Shown piece after piece: positions 12,301 through 24,604 of a stretch of DNA of 64,000 nt. Source of the DNA: Hypericum androsaemum (Eukaryota; Streptophyta; Magnoliopsida; Malpighiales; Hypericaceae). The DNA lies in contig OZ023180.1 of NCBI GenBank assembly GCA_963995505.1, positions 15,948,689 to 16,012,688 of the forward strand, read 5' to 3'. The translations under genes and the position numbers were made by a program. Every line of letters begins with the position of its first letter. Positions within the stretch are counted from its first letter, which is position 1. The notes below the pieces were generated by a model, which made no database searches, was not told the origin of the DNA, and saw only the letters and a program-made list of their open reading frames with translations.

Positions 12301-12437
12301 AAATAAATAGACAAGATCAAGAGATTCTAGAGAGAGAGAGAAGGTACGGAGAGGGAGGAGTCGTCGTGGTGGGAGGAGGAGGAGGCGGGGCGGAGGTGGC
12401 GGAGGAGGATTTCCTGCCTGTTGATTGCTTTCTCCAT
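9368..12437 (-). CDS. KAT2: Peroxisomal 3-ketoacyl-CoA thiolase (acetyl-CoA acyltransferase)
   Basis: Catalyses the last step of peroxisomal fatty-acid beta-oxidation, splitting 3-ketoacyl-CoA into acetyl-CoA and a shortened acyl-CoA. Thirteen exons on the minus strand: 12348-12437, 12174-12250, 11984-12068, 11736-11862, 11477-11643, 11266-11373, 11120-11197, 10905-11037, 10716-10812, 10340-10463, 10134-10242, 9548-9631, 9368-9444. All borders are GT-AG, phases agree, and they give 451 residues (the Arabidopsis enzyme has 462). The N-terminus carries a PTS2 peroxisomal signal, RQEILLRHL, at residues 7-15. Catalytic residues are in place: nucleophile Cys138 (NRQCSSGL), His393 ([11 protein letters not shown]) and Cys425 (SMCIGTG). 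The start is fixed by MEKAINRQ just before the PTS2. Complete, with no damage. It is the KAT2/PED1 type, though paralogue assignment within plants is by resemblance only. Confidence 0.96.
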
Positions 12438-12672
12438 TTTTTTTATTTTACCTTTTTTTGAACTCTAAATTCTCGTGTGTTTGGAGGCGGTTATTAATAT
12501 GAGCCAAGGGAGGGGGAGGAGGGGGAGTGAAGAAACGTTTTTCTTCTTGGTGTGTGTATTATAATTGTCTGTGTATATTGGGATGCGTGCGGGTTTTGTT
12601 AAGGTGATGACTGACGAGCTGGACAGTTATGGATGGGCTCCTCCTTCGATAGACGTGGCGGTGCAAGATAAC

Positions 12673-12675
<3 letters not shown>

Positions 12676-12704
<29 letters not shown>
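12676..12704. repeat. (GA)n microsatellite upstream of thiolase
   Basis: About 14 GA units roughly 240 bp upstream of the thiolase start codon. On the gene strand it is a CT tract of a kind common in plant core promoters and leaders. Confidence 0.9.
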
Positions 12705-12707
<3 letters not shown>

Positions 12708-13857
12708 ACGTAATTGGTAAGTTTTTTTATTTTCTCCAAACGATTAATTAAGAATTTGAGTGCGTATATCCATTACTGATAGAACAATGACGTATCAGCT
12801 ATCAATATTGTGGCTATCCACGTAGACACAACGAAAACTAAAACCAATCTTTTTTGAAAAAATTTACTAACTAAATTGGGCAAAACGATACCGTAAAAAC
12901 GTGTAATAATATTGAAGTGAAACGTATTTTTTAACATTCAAGAAAAGTAACGGATAACTGCACAAATCTATATATTTTTTGGTAAATTTTAATGGACCAT
13001 TTTGGATCATCGGATGGTCTTTCAAAGTCCAGAGGATGGATCCCATGGGAAGAATTGTCAGCTTCGTGTATTTTTTCGAAGGCCGGATTTATCATTTCGT
13101 TTTCTTAAAGTCTCTTGATTTTTCTGGCTTTTGGTGGTCCTTGATCTTTGTTAACGGGGGGGACTTCACGTTCTAGAAGCGGTATTTATTTATTTTTCTA
13201 GGAAACTATGTGGTAGTTGTTTTATGATTAATAAAATTTAGTCGCCGTCATTTACCAGGCAAAACACAAAGGTTAGGAGGGTCCCTCTAATCTCTAGAGT
13301 TATCTGCCACATAAAAGTGTGTGCCCTGCTTCGGGAACAACGACGATTTTTTAATTGAAATGAATTTTTTAAACCTATCAAAACTCAGCACTTATTTCTA
13401 TTCTCGCAATAAGTCTTGTTTGTTGAAGCAATTTGTTCAATCCAAGTTTATCGAGATGTTCTAACGAGATAATGCTAATCCATCTTCATCCGTCACCCAA
13501 GTCGCAATATGTTATTTACTACTCCGGATAATAGTATACTTACTAATTCGGTTTTGAGTAGAGGAGAGAAAATTGTGCCAAACAAATATATATTTCCTTA
13601 GAGCTCGTATCAATTTGCAATACGTTGGAGTTCCGCCCAATCTGTGCGATTAATTGCATAGATTTATTGTGTGTGAACACAATTAATGGCACGGTATTTC
13701 TTTTGTGTGAACAAATTAATGATAAAGGAAACAAAGTCCAATTTTTAAAGAAAAAAAGGTATAAACTGAAAAACAATTAGAATCTCAAAATCTATTTATT
13801 AGACTACGGGAACATGCAAAATACTACTCTCATTTTCTTGGTCCGACATACAAAATG
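12705..13857. other. AT-rich spacer
   Basis: Frames are short and I recognise no family. Upstream region of the thiolase; otherwise nothing seen. Confidence 0.5.
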
Positions 13858-14330
13858 CTACTTATTATACAAATGGGGGAATGGGGCCAAAGGCACTTGC
13901 CCGTAACAATAGACGACTAAGCAACTGGGACTGCCTATGTCCGTTATGCCTTGAGGTAGATGAGACCGGAGAGAATCTGTTATTACATTGCAAATTCTCT
14001 TGGCTGCTATGGAATCACTTTGTCGGCCGAAGAGGTATTTCCTGGTGCGTTGGACCATCAATCTCACCCTCGTTACCTATTTGGATGGAGTTGGTCCGAA
14101 ATGAAGGCGGCACGATGAAGAAGATGTGGTTCGTTATATATGGTGTTGTCATGTGGGGCTCATGGAACATGAGGAATCGTGTAATCTTTGATGAAGCGCT
14201 ATATAGCTGAGAGTTTCTTCATCATTCCGTCATTTTGAGAATCAAAGAATGACTATTGTGGTCCAACTCAATCAAAGAACTAGCGGAACAGGATGTAATG
14301 CTATTTTTTGATTCTCTGCCTCCTAATTAG
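13858..14330 (+). mobile_element. LINE (non-LTR retrotransposon) 3' fragment
   Basis: The open frame 13881-14210 encodes the reverse-transcriptase zinc-binding domain found at the end of plant LINE ORF2 proteins: a CPLC...HC finger (CPLCLEVDETGENLLLHC), then the WLLWNHF and MWGSWNMRNRVIF motifs. The reverse transcriptase itself is missing, so this is a 5'-truncated copy. Confidence 0.8.
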
Positions 14331-14439
14331 AAGGAGCAGATGCTGTTGTAAATTCTTCTATTTTTGATCGGTTGTATAAGCTGCAACAGCTAATAGGGTT
14401 CTCCCTATTTTTTAGGTTCTGGAGTGAAGGGGGTTGCAG

Positions 14440-14640
14440 CGGCAAGCGCAGGTATGTGATAATGGCAAGTGCAATTATGTGATAATGGCATTTATTTTTG
14501 TGAAAACGGCAAGTCTCCGTTGATGATAATGGCACGCGTGATTTTTTTTATCCCCCGTGGTTTAGCATTTTTGCAAAAAGGTCAAACTGGCATGTGTAGT
14601 TATGTGATACTGGCATGCGCAGTTATGTGATAATGGCATT
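14440..14640. repeat. Degenerate short repeats with GTGATAATGGCA units
   Basis: The block TTATGTGATAATGGCA and variants recur five or so times between 14450 and 14640, interleaved with a 'cat/cac-gcg' segment. Looks like a decayed minisatellite. Confidence 0.6.
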
Positions 14641-14649
14641 TGTATCCGG

Positions 14650-16109
14650 CCTGTGTTTGTGTATGGCTTTTTTCATTTTGATCCTCATATTTTAGCGTGT
14701 TTGCAAAAAAGTCCCCGCGTGTCTTCATTCCAAACGGTTCAGAATAGTGGCATTCCGTACCCAATCCAACCCCCATTTTTTAATACATATCACTTATCAA
14801 AAAAAATATTGTTATAAAAATTTACTTCGTAAAAAAATTGTGCTGATGGGAAATTTTTTATTTTGCATCAAGAAACATTTCATAATGCTTCGTGGTCCAG
14901 CCCAACATTTGATGGACTCCCACATCGACCATAGACCATAGATGCTGCTATTCTAGTGTCTATTTGGTCTGAAACGAAAGTCCAGTTGGAATATTGTGGC
15001 TCGTCCAGACTATTCCTTTCGGGCTCTATCAAGCTCAAGGCGCCGCCCAAAATAGTTAAAAGAGTCCATAAACGGTTTCGGACTGGATCCCATAAAAAAA
15101 AAGTCCTCACATGAATTTGTAATTTTTAGGTGAACTAGGGAGTTTAGGAACACATGAGTTGATTTATGAAACTTTAGTGATTAAACAATACTAGTGTGTT
15201 CTTATTCATGTTTATATTCTATAACTATTTTCATTTTATTTATATATATTTATACAAATTTTCTATTCGTGTATCAGATGACTAATAAAAAATTAAACCA
15301 TATCTAATCTATAAAAAAGACAGGTGTCTCTTTCCAGAGTTTTAATACACTGTATTCCTAGATCTTAAATTCGAGGTTAAACTATAATGACAACTAGCAA
15401 GTTGATTTGGTTGTTCACACGTGTGCCCTTAGTGAAGGAAGATCATCTCATCATCAATAAAGCATGCAAGTTCATAAATTAATCTTGGTATTTCTAATTA
15501 TTTAATTTCACACTCAAATTTTTTAAGAAATAGAGGGGAAAAAAGTAAAATAGGTTAGATGAATTGGTCAGGATGACTTGCACTTTGAAACAAAATCTAC
15601 ATGCTTCTTTTTTGAGGAACAGAAGCAACGATCTGCTGTTTGTTAAACGGGGAGGGACCAACTCTAATTCTATTTGCAGTCAATCATTGCTATTGCAACT
15701 TCATATTTGACAATTAGAAATGGAATACCTGAAACATATTGCGATCCTCTCCTCTACATTTAGCGTGCTGAGCCAGCGATCCTAATCAATGATCAATAAG
15801 CTGATTCCGGAGAATTTCGAAACATTGCACGCATAAAACTAGCAATCAGTCCGAATTAAGCGTCGACTTAAAAAGAGTACAACATCCAATGACGACGAAA
15901 GGGACGAGGACGACGCAACAATGTACCCTTCATGGAGGAATGCCTATGCCCTACGACATACAACAGTACCTCAACTATGATCATAAGATTCAATATCTTT
16001 GGATATGCCAACTAAAACCCAAACTAAGTAGCAAGCCAAATCATCCAATGAGGATTTTACGGTAAAATGTTTCACAAATGAGCTCGGTACACACAACATG
16101 GCTGAGTTC
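14650..16109. other. AT-rich spacer, 3' side of KAB1
   Basis: No recognisable gene. The frame at 14880-15110 (-) matches nothing I know. An A-run with the LINE-like end CTTATCAAAAAAAA lies near 14790. The last few hundred bases are probably 3'UTR of the minus-strand KAB1 gene. Confidence 0.45.
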
Positions 16110-18912
16110 TCACCGGAATGAATCTGCGCGCTTAGGCTTGCTTTGTATCACGGCTTCAATTTTCTCCATGACAGCAGGAGTTAGTAGCGGTATAACATCA
16201 ACAGCCTTCATATTTTCCTGGACCTGCACAGCAAGTACCATCATCATCCCATTACCACCACCCAAGGGTGTTATACTTGGCATGCACCAGAACAGAAACC
16301 ATAACATTTTTGCTCGAGTCGAAATGGAACTCGGCTAATATGGTGTTTCTAATTGGCATTTCAATGCACAGCTTCAAACATGACGATGAAGCATTTGTCC
16401 CAACCTCCCAATTGAATTCGTATCTCAACTGTTCAGATCAAAGATCCTTAACTTCACTACGGCTTAATTGTTTAGCCCTCATCAATATTGCGGATATTTC
16501 CAACATTCTAGTAGAATGACCAGAAACAGACAACAGTAGTAGTGTATACCATTCTATTAGTTTTAGGATGGGATGTTTTGGAAGTGATAGAATTTTACCA
16601 GCAAATCACGTCAGATTGTACAACAAAATCTAACTATTACGCATAACAGCCATGGCTGAACAGATATTCTCAAATAAAGATACCAATATAATTCTGAAGC
16701 ACAAATGCAAGAACAAAAAAATCATGCCAAGCGGGAAAATATGAATGCAGTATTTGACAGACCTGAGCCTCCTTTGTAGCACCAGTGATGACTGAAGAAA
16801 CATTAGGATTAGCCGCACACCATGCAATGGCAAGCTGAGCTAGTGGAACACCTAGCTCGTCAGCTATTGGCTTCAACCCATTGACCTTTTTCATCACATC
16901 ATCAGACAATGACCGGGTAGCAAGGTTCTAGAAGAGCGAACAACCAGACAAAGCAAATCAGTATGCTTGAAAACTAAACCATTAATTAATATATGCACTA
17001 ATCAGAGACAACACTAATTTTGCATATTTAGTCAATCAAAGCTTAACACAGACCCAAAAATTTCCATTACTAAAGGCTATAATAACAGAGCTTGGATAGA
17101 AAACATAGCATCTATGACAGAAAGGCAACTTTTTAATGTTGATAGCGGTTTTGCATCCTCCAATTGCCAATCAATTTCTGAACGACCATGAACTAAAAGA
17201 AAATTGGTTCAACTAGCAACCAGCATTTTACTAGCAGACAACAAATATATTTTTCAGGTTTGTAAGGTGCTACAACCCAGGGCACACCATGTCTACTCTA
17301 CAAAGTCAACTTCACTGATTGCAATTGAGAAAAAAGACATGCACGGGAATATGTGTAAGCATATGATTGGAAAGTATCGACAAGATTCCATTTAGGTACT
17401 CCTTAAATGGTTTAAAGTAAAAATATTCGGGCGCACAGGAAAAAAACAATTATTGCACTTCATGGGCTATTCCTTAGAATCTGTATGAAGGACAATCTCC
17501 ATCTTATATATGTTTCGTCTATGCTTGTTCTATGAAAAAAAAGGACACCCAAGTTTTCTTTAGCACCTCCAACATTTCAAATCCCATAAAGAACCAAATG
17601 AACTGAAGTGTACAAAAGACGCAGTCTGTGCAACCCCCTCCTTTGACAAGAACTGAAAATTCAAGTGCCTCGAGCTCCTAATCTGTCTTCTCACCTTTTT
17701 TTTCTATTGCATCAGCTATTTTGAGAGCAAACCACCCCCTAGAAATGATCCACCTTTCCAATTACAGGGCTTAACAAACAGATATTCTACACGCCTCAGT
17801 GATATGACACCAGGAAAAAAGGAAAAGATTCATTTGCGCAAGGAAAAAAGTTGGTCGAATTCGATAAGCATCTTAAAAAGTTACTACAGTCAAATAGTTG
17901 ATGAAATGAATGAATTAAGCGATTGGTTCTCAGATGCCGAACAGCAAAATCTATCATCTTTGGGACCCAAACCACAGACAGATACGCTTAGCAGGCATCA
18001 ATCACCTTGTAATTTTCCAAAGAAAAACGACTATCTGGAGGAATGCCCTTGCTATACTTCCCCGTAAGGACTCCAGACGCCAGTGGGCTCCATGTGGTGA
18101 GGCCAATGCCATGGTTGGCATACAGGGGAAGGAACTCGGACTCCACCTGTTTTTTTTAAGACGACGATAAAAAGTCAGTCAACACCAAAAGACACGGAGA
18201 ATGTCTCAAAACCGATCGATCTAGAAGAGCAACAAGACCCCCCTCACTCACTGACCTTGTGTCGGGACAGCATGTTGTACTCGGGCTGCTCGACAATGGG
18301 GCCGACCAAATCGAGCCTGTCGGCGACGCCCCAGGCCTCAGTGATCTGCTGGGCGGACCACTCGCTGGTCCCCCAGTAAAACGCCCACCCCTTGTCGATC
18401 ACATAGTTCATAGCCCTCACGGTCTCCTCGATCGGAGTGAGCGCGTCGGGCCTGCAAAAAAGGAACAATCTTAATAAACGAACGAGTCCAATTCGAATTG
18501 GAACAACGAAACCCTAATCGATCCGGGTGGCGTTACGTACGTACCGGTGGCAGTAGATGAGGTCGACGTAGTCCATGTCGAGGCGCTTGAGGGAGGCCTT
18601 GGTGCCCTCGACGATGTGCTTGCGGGAGAGGCCCTTGTCGTTGGGGCCGGAGCCGCCCCAGAAGATCTTGGTGGAGACGACGAGGTCGGAGCGCTTCCAG
18701 CCGAGCTCGCGGATGGCCTGGCCCATGATCTCCTCGGCCCGGCCATTGGCGTAGACCTCGGCGTTGTCGAAGAAGTTGACGCCGTGATCACGGCAGCACT
18801 GGAGTATCGACTTGGCGTCCTTCACGTCCAGCTGGTTCCCGAAGCTCACCCACGCCCCGTACGACAGCTGGCTCACCCTTAGCCCCGATCGCCCCAGGTT
18901 CTTGTACTGCAT
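16110..18912 (-). CDS. KAB1: Voltage-gated K+ channel beta subunit, aldo/keto reductase family (KAB1-like)
   Basis: Cytosolic AKR-fold subunit thought to associate with Shaker-type plant K+ channels and to bind NADPH. Five exons on the minus strand: 18545-18912, 18256-18451, 18006-18146, 16763-16927, 16110-16223. All are GT-AG with consistent phase and give 327 residues, within one residue of the Arabidopsis KAB1 length. The start at 18912 opens the canonical [19 protein letters not shown] catalytic residues are visible: Asp49 and Tyr54 (FFDNAEVY), Lys82 (STKIFWGG) and His122 (IYCHRPD). Other family blocks are [35 protein letters not shown] and [13 protein letters not shown]. The intron between exons 3 and 4 is 1.08 kb. 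Complete and undamaged. Other plant AKRs are less similar, since the [17 protein letters not shown] block is typical of the beta-subunit branch. Confidence 0.95.
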
Positions 18913-18956
18913 CCTTCCCTTCCTTACCTAACCTAACCTAACCTTACCTTACTGCT

Positions 18957-19036
18957 TCGAGAGAGAGAGAGAGAACGCAATTTGAAGAGAGAACTGATCA
19001 CTTTTTGGGTCTCTCTCTCTCTCTCTCTCTCTCTCG
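18957..19036. repeat. GA and CT microsatellites just upstream of KAB1
   Basis: A (GA)n run at 18959-18974 and a (CT)n run at about 19013-19034 flank the probable transcription start region of the KAB1-like gene, 45-125 bp before its ATG. The two tracts are complementary and could pair. Confidence 0.85.
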
Positions 19037-19039
19037 TTA

Positions 19040-20954
19040 GTTTACTTCTTCTTTCTTGTTTTTGACCGGACCACTTTTTTTTTGGGACCAACTAATATTA
19101 GAATCCATTATATCAACTAACCTAAACCAAATTTTTAATTGAATTCCATTTCTCTGTTGTGGTGGGTCACGGGGACAGGTGGCGCATCGAAGTGTGGTTG
19201 GTATTAATTTTTCGCGGATCAAATTCAACAAAAAAATTTCTCCCAAACAAAATCAACAAACATATATAATTATTGGAATATCTGATTTGTTCCAGAATTT
19301 CTACTGGATGAGAATTAAAATTACCCGGCCTAGTAAATTTAAATATCAGATTTGAAGTAAATGATTTGTTCCTCATCATGTTCATACGTAATGATACTAT
19401 AGGTGTTAAATAATGGGATCAATTATCTAATCACCCATTAAATGTCATGTTTTTTGGGATTTAATAGTTTTGTCTCCTTTTTTATATGAAATGAGACTAT
19501 GACATAGTGAGGAAGACACACTTTGAGTGGGGAAAAGTTTGTAGAGAAAGTTCTTGTATAATCTTTGGGAATTCTTATCCTCTCAATTAGAGTCTTTAAG
19601 GTGGTGATTTGGGAGTCTCTTAATTTAGTTTTCATAGGTAAATTTCAATAAGTAATACAACTTCTGTTTTCATCCTTGGCACGTAAATCCTTGAACAACA
19701 GATATATCTAAGAATATAAATTAATTTTAACTAAATAGATTATATTATTGTTTTTTAGAAGATTATATTATGGTTAAGCATTCAGATAATATTAAAGTCA
19801 ACGTATTATCATCTCCGTAACATACTAAGTTTGAGTGTTTAGTTTGACTTAATCAGATCTCCAATTTGAATAAGATTGCAAGTGAAGCTCATATCATTAA
19901 ATAATATTTCAGGTCATTCTATTCACTTAATTTAATAAGTTAATTTGAAATTAATTATTTTTCCAAAAAATAAAAGTCCATCAAAAATGAAAATTGCATA
20001 GAAATAACATAAAACAAAATTTTTGAAATAATCTAAATAAGAACACTTCAAGGATCGATACAATTAGAGAAATTATAGCACCAGTTTTTCCATTGATGTT
20101 ACAATGATTAGGAGATGTTAAGGAAATGATTTTTGAGTCGGTAGGTGAATTTCTTGTCTCAATGCAAATGGCAAACTCAAATATTGTCCATTTTCTTTAT
20201 AATTAAATTAATTAATTGTCCGTTTTAGTGTAGAGTGTGACAAAGACGAGTTCGGAAGGATCTGTATGTGCTGTATTTTGGATGGCAAAGCCATGTGAAA
20301 CTTGTACGTTTGATGCTTCCTCGGTCCAATGATTCTGCGCACTTTAACTAGTCGGTGGTACAGCATTCCATGCACTCCTCAATTTTTTAATCTATGGTAT
20401 GTACAATTCAAATATTGTAAACTCTGTTTTTTTTTAAACATTTTTTTTCTTTTTGAAACTCTGTAACCTCTGCTTAACAATGTTTTTAAAATGAACTGGG
20501 AGTCGATCCAAAAAATATCTGTTTTCTTTGTCCATCTGACTCGACGGATTAAACTATCAATCTGACTGAATATTTTCTATATTTTTTAAATAATTATATT
20601 AAGTTTTAAAATATTAAATAATAGTATCCTCTATAAATATTAATTATATATAAATATTTTTATTAAACAATACTAAAAAAAGTTAAAAAATAATTTGGCG
20701 AATTTGGGCGATGGGCCGGTCCAACCAGATAAACATGTAATCAATTGCATTGGACCCTTGTTGAACCGTTTCATCTTGAAACGAAAACAGCCCAGTACGC
20801 CGTTCAGTCGGTGAAATTAGTCGGACCGATATTTTCTAAATTATTATTATTTAAAAAAATGATTTTTTAATAAATTTGTAAGATTTACAACTAATATATT
20901 TTTTAAGTGAATACAAATTTTTTATCAATTGAAACAGAAGCGGGTCGTCAACCG
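19040..20954. other. AT-rich spacer with a possible MITE
   Basis: No gene recognised. Around 20500-20860 there is a stretch with 'gtcggaccg/ggaccggt'-type boxes and TTAAAA-rich sequence that resembles the 24.2-kb MITE-like element; its ends are unclear. Confidence 0.4.
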
Positions 20955-21556
20955 TCGACGTCGATACCAACCGCCTCAGCAACCGTCTGGTCCCCACCGA
21001 CGTCGAGGTCAATCCAGACAAGGCTAAACTCGGACTCAACCTTCTGCCTGTTATAGCTCGGGACAGCGGTGGTCGTGATCGACTCCAGAGTCACCCCATA
21101 CCTCCGAGCCTTACTGCCTTCTCCCAAAGGCTGACCCCATAACTATTATTTGACTCCTCTTCCTCTGGACAGAGGAGGATCGGCCCCGCCGCGCCTGTAG
21201 GGCTCGTTGGTGGCCGTCACCAGCGCCTCGAACGACGCGCGCAGCTGGGAGCCCACCCTCACGAACCGCAACGGCTTGTAATCGGGCCGACCCAGAGTCC
21301 CGCTTGGTCCCGGAAAGCGGACTCCGGGGTTGGCCGGCAAATCTTGGGGACCCGGTTGATGGTGGGGCCCACGCTAATTCGTGTACGTGACGGGGATCGC
21401 GACGTCGAACTCCCTGAGCTTGTTCAAGAGCCTCGCGTACGCCTCCGAATCGATCCACCAGTCCTGGTCAACGCATCTTCCGTAGATCTTGTCCTCAAAG
21501 ACTTCCTCCTCGTAGTGTCCGTTTCCAAGATGGCCGAATACGATATTTGCCACCAT
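20955..21556 (-). pseudogene. Unidentified broken coding stretch (about 200 codons, in-frame stops)
   Basis: One minus-strand frame runs from 21556 to a stop at about 20955, interrupted by stops at 21374-21376 and at 21146 (TAA TAG). Base composition is much more GC-rich than the flanks and the translation looks protein-like throughout (for example DQDWWIDSEAYARLLNKL, then ESITTTAVPSYNRQ and SEFSLVWIDLDVGG). I cannot assign a family. It could be a decayed host gene fragment, a captured exon inside a transposon, or an old integrated viral sequence; nothing visible decides. Confidence 0.45.
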
Positions 21557-21940
21557 GTTGATCAGTTGTGGATTTTTTCAAGTCCGGGAAGGGGGAAAAT
21601 AGTTTTGATAGCGTCTAGACGACGCCCTCTTCAATTAATACTTAGTTAACCTTTTGTTAATACTTAGTTAACCTTTTGTTTTCGTACATTGATCAACTAA
21701 CTATTTCAGGGTAAAATAGTTCATTACTAGCTGATCAATCAATAGTTAGATGTTGATCAAAAAATGTTTTTAAGTGTCAAACATTTTGTAAGGCTACAAT
21801 TCTTTTAGTTAGAATAAATTTTTTGCTTATTCTAAATAATTGGTTCTAGTATACTAACCTTTGATCCTGATATTTGGAACATGATTTTGGAAATTGCAGA
21901 TATTTCAAAAAATAAGAACTTCATTTGGAGGATAACACAA

Positions 21941-21984
21941 AATAGCATTCATACTCTTGACCCAAAAAAAATAGCATTCATACT
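21941..21984 (+). mobile_element. Micro-retroposon: 14-bp A-tailed insert in 15-bp target duplication
   Basis: The 15-mer AATAGCATTCATACT occurs at 21941-21955 and again, identically, at 21970-21984. Between them is CTTGACCCAAAAAA. Confidence 0.75.
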
Positions 21985-22474
21985 GATGGGAATCTATATA
22001 GAAAGGAGACCGTATCATTCTTCTCTCTGCAATGTTTGTTATTTTTCCCGATGAATCAATTGTGCATATCTTATTTGAGTGAGGGCTACTCGATTTTTAT
22101 GTCTATTAGGATATAGATTTAAAAAAAAGTCTATTTTAATATTCTGTGGTATAGTAGAAAATTACTTTAATACTATGTGATAAAAAAAATCAATCAAATC
22201 ATATTTCAGCCAATTAAAATCAATTAAGTCCACAGCCAACTGACCGGATTTACCCGGACCCTACCCGACCAACTTGTACATCCCACTCTCCCCTTCTCTT
22301 CCCTCTCTCTCGCCCCTTCTCTTCTTCTTCTTCCCTCCACCAACCAGACCACGTTCAAGTGCGAGCTCCCCCTGAGCTCCTCCTACCTCTGTCCAACAAT
22401 AAGATTAAATTAGGGGTTGTTCACAGAGAATTTTTTTTTTCTCATAGAAATGACCAAATTACTCTTAAAAAAAA

Positions 22475-22578
22475 TAAACCCAGGAGCTTTGGAGTAAACA
22501 ATCTAAACGCAAATACAAGAACATGATTAAATGTACATCTAATCTAAACCCAGGAGCTTTGGAGTAAACAATCTAAAC
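22475..22578. repeat. 34-bp identical direct repeat, period 70
   Basis: The sequence starting TAAACCCAGGAGCTTTGG is present at 22475-22508 and 22545-22578 without a mismatch, separated by 36 bp. A recent local duplication. Confidence 0.85.
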
Positions 22579-22599
22579 CCACAGGCGGCGGAGCAACGT

Positions 22600-23360
22600 A
22601 ACAGACGCAGAACGGAGAAGAAGCGGAGAACGGGAGAAGCTTCCGGCGCGGAACAGAGAGCGACAGCTCCGATGAAGGTGGAAGCGGACGCGGCGGAGGA
22701 CAAGGGATCCAGGCACGCCATGGGGGATGCTTGGGTCGTGATGCCCGAGGCCGGCCTCGACTCCCCCGGGAGCTTGCGATTCTTTCGGCGAGGTGTTTCT
22801 CTTCGTAAATAATAGTGACCACGCCAACGACAAGCTCTCCACCAAGAGCGACGCCGTCTTCGTCAATAAACCAGATCGGAATCGACAAGCACTACCCACA
22901 GAAAATGAGCAACCGTCGTCTCTCTCTTTTCCCCTTTCCAAATATACGTTTTTCCTCCCTTTTTTACAAATTTAGTAAATTAGGGTTACGCACGAGATGG
23001 GAATTCAATTTTCTCACCTGAAAGGACTATTCTACTTCATGTTTTACATGAGCCCGATCAAAAATTAAAGGAATTTGTGCTTTTTAATCTGCGGGAGCCA
23101 CGCCGGTTGAAACTTATTGTTCAACTATGGGGTCCCAAGGGTTTATGGTCGAGAACATGAAAAGGCTGCTCGGGGGAGTTTCGGTCGCTGGGGTTCTTCC
23201 GGAGAGCTTTCGGTGGCGGGTGGATTGGGCTGTGGCCTGGCGGAGGTGCCGCAATCGTTGTCACTGCCCGCTGTTGAAGATGAAGACTCCGGCAACCTGT
23301 CAAGGAGCTCCCCAACAAAATCCATGGAGCTCAAAGAGAAAGGCGTGAATTTAATTTAGG
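22600..23360. other. GC-richer patch with overlapping short frames
   Basis: Open frames exist on both strands (22573-22941 (-), 23117-23359 (+), 23143-23334 (-)), but none resembles a protein I know and there is no convincing splice structure. It might be gene-derived filler of a DNA transposon or a GC-rich promoter relic. No product is claimed. Confidence 0.35.
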
Positions 23361-24194
23361 GCAAATTATTGGTTGGTGTTGGTGGTGTTCTAGTTTGGAA
23401 AAAGTAAGTTTTTTGTTTTTTTTAAGGGAATTTTGGTTTCTATGATAAAAAATAAAAAAAATTTATGACATTAGTGAGGTACCCGAGAGTTTCTAAAATT
23501 AAATACGGGGGACGTTAGCATAGATTTTATAAATACAGGAACCCGAGAGAGAGGGAGACCAAACTAGAGAAACCTGAACATAATTTGCCCTTATTTTTTA
23601 CAAGCTGACTGGCTTTGTCGCATTGTACAAAAACAGGGCCATTTTGACACATAAGCTCTCATCAGTTATTCGATTAATTAATTTTAATTAGAAAATTTTG
23701 ACTCAATTAATGAGTTTTAAATCACAAAGTACTAATGTGATTTTCGCTATACCAGGATACTAAAGTATACTTTATCTTTGATTTTTTATAATATATTTTC
23801 AATGAATTCAAGAATTTAAATATACACACACATAATATACTGTCTACTTATAAAACAAAACTGTAGGCTGTGGCAACTAATGTGATTCTTCTTTATTGGT
23901 TGCCTTTGTTGTCTTCAGTTCCTGAAAAGCGACATGGGGGAAATGTTTATGTTCTTTTGCACTTAGGTTGGTTTTTTTTTAGAGAAGTAAATTTTATTAT
24001 AAATATATTAGCCAAGAAGGAGAACTCGTACTCTCGTATCCATCGTCTTCGTTAAATCCTAACGCAGCAAAATTCTATGAGAAAAAACCACACAAGGGAC
24101 AAAGAGTACCATCGTTAACACTAAGAGGACAAAGTTCTTTTCCGGCCCTAAGATACACACTCTTAAAAAATAAGAGTGTAAAAGTTGATACCAT

Positions 24195-24604
24195 AGTTTT
24201 AAAAAATACGGTCTGACCGGGCGAATCGGGCATCAGAGCGGTCCATTTTTAAGGGTAAAAATGGCCTCCGGTCAGACTGCCCAAAATTTGGTCAGACCGG
24301 GTGGTTCGTACTGATTTTTGAATCAGACCACCCAGTCTGACCAGATTATAGCCAAATCAGCAAAAAAATAAACAAAAAGTTGTATCATATGCTCGATTTT
24401 TCTTAATCAACAAAGAAAAATGGACTTTATATGTTATAAATTGGTTGATATTTCTAAAATATAAATTTTGAAACCTATATTTTGACTATTTAGTCTACAT
24501 AATATTCAAAAAATATTAACAAATTTAATTTAAAAATCAGGTCTGACCGGTGACCTGACCGGTCGAATCGATCGGACCAAAAAAGACACCGTATTTAAAA
24601 AAAA
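24195..24604. mobile_element. MITE-like element with imperfect terminal inverted repeats
   Basis: The left end reads TTTTAAAAAATACGGTCTG; the right end, read on the minus strand, reads TTTTTTTTAAATACGGTGTC. Inside both ends lie several GGTCTGACCGG palindromic boxes. About 410 bp, AT-rich centre, no coding capacity. Family not identified; target duplication not clear. Confidence 0.45.

Noticed and set aside
18471..18882. Long Ala/Ser- and Val/Glu-rich frames overlapping KAB1 exon 1
   Set aside because: Other frames of the same GC-rich exon; low-complexity, no family match.
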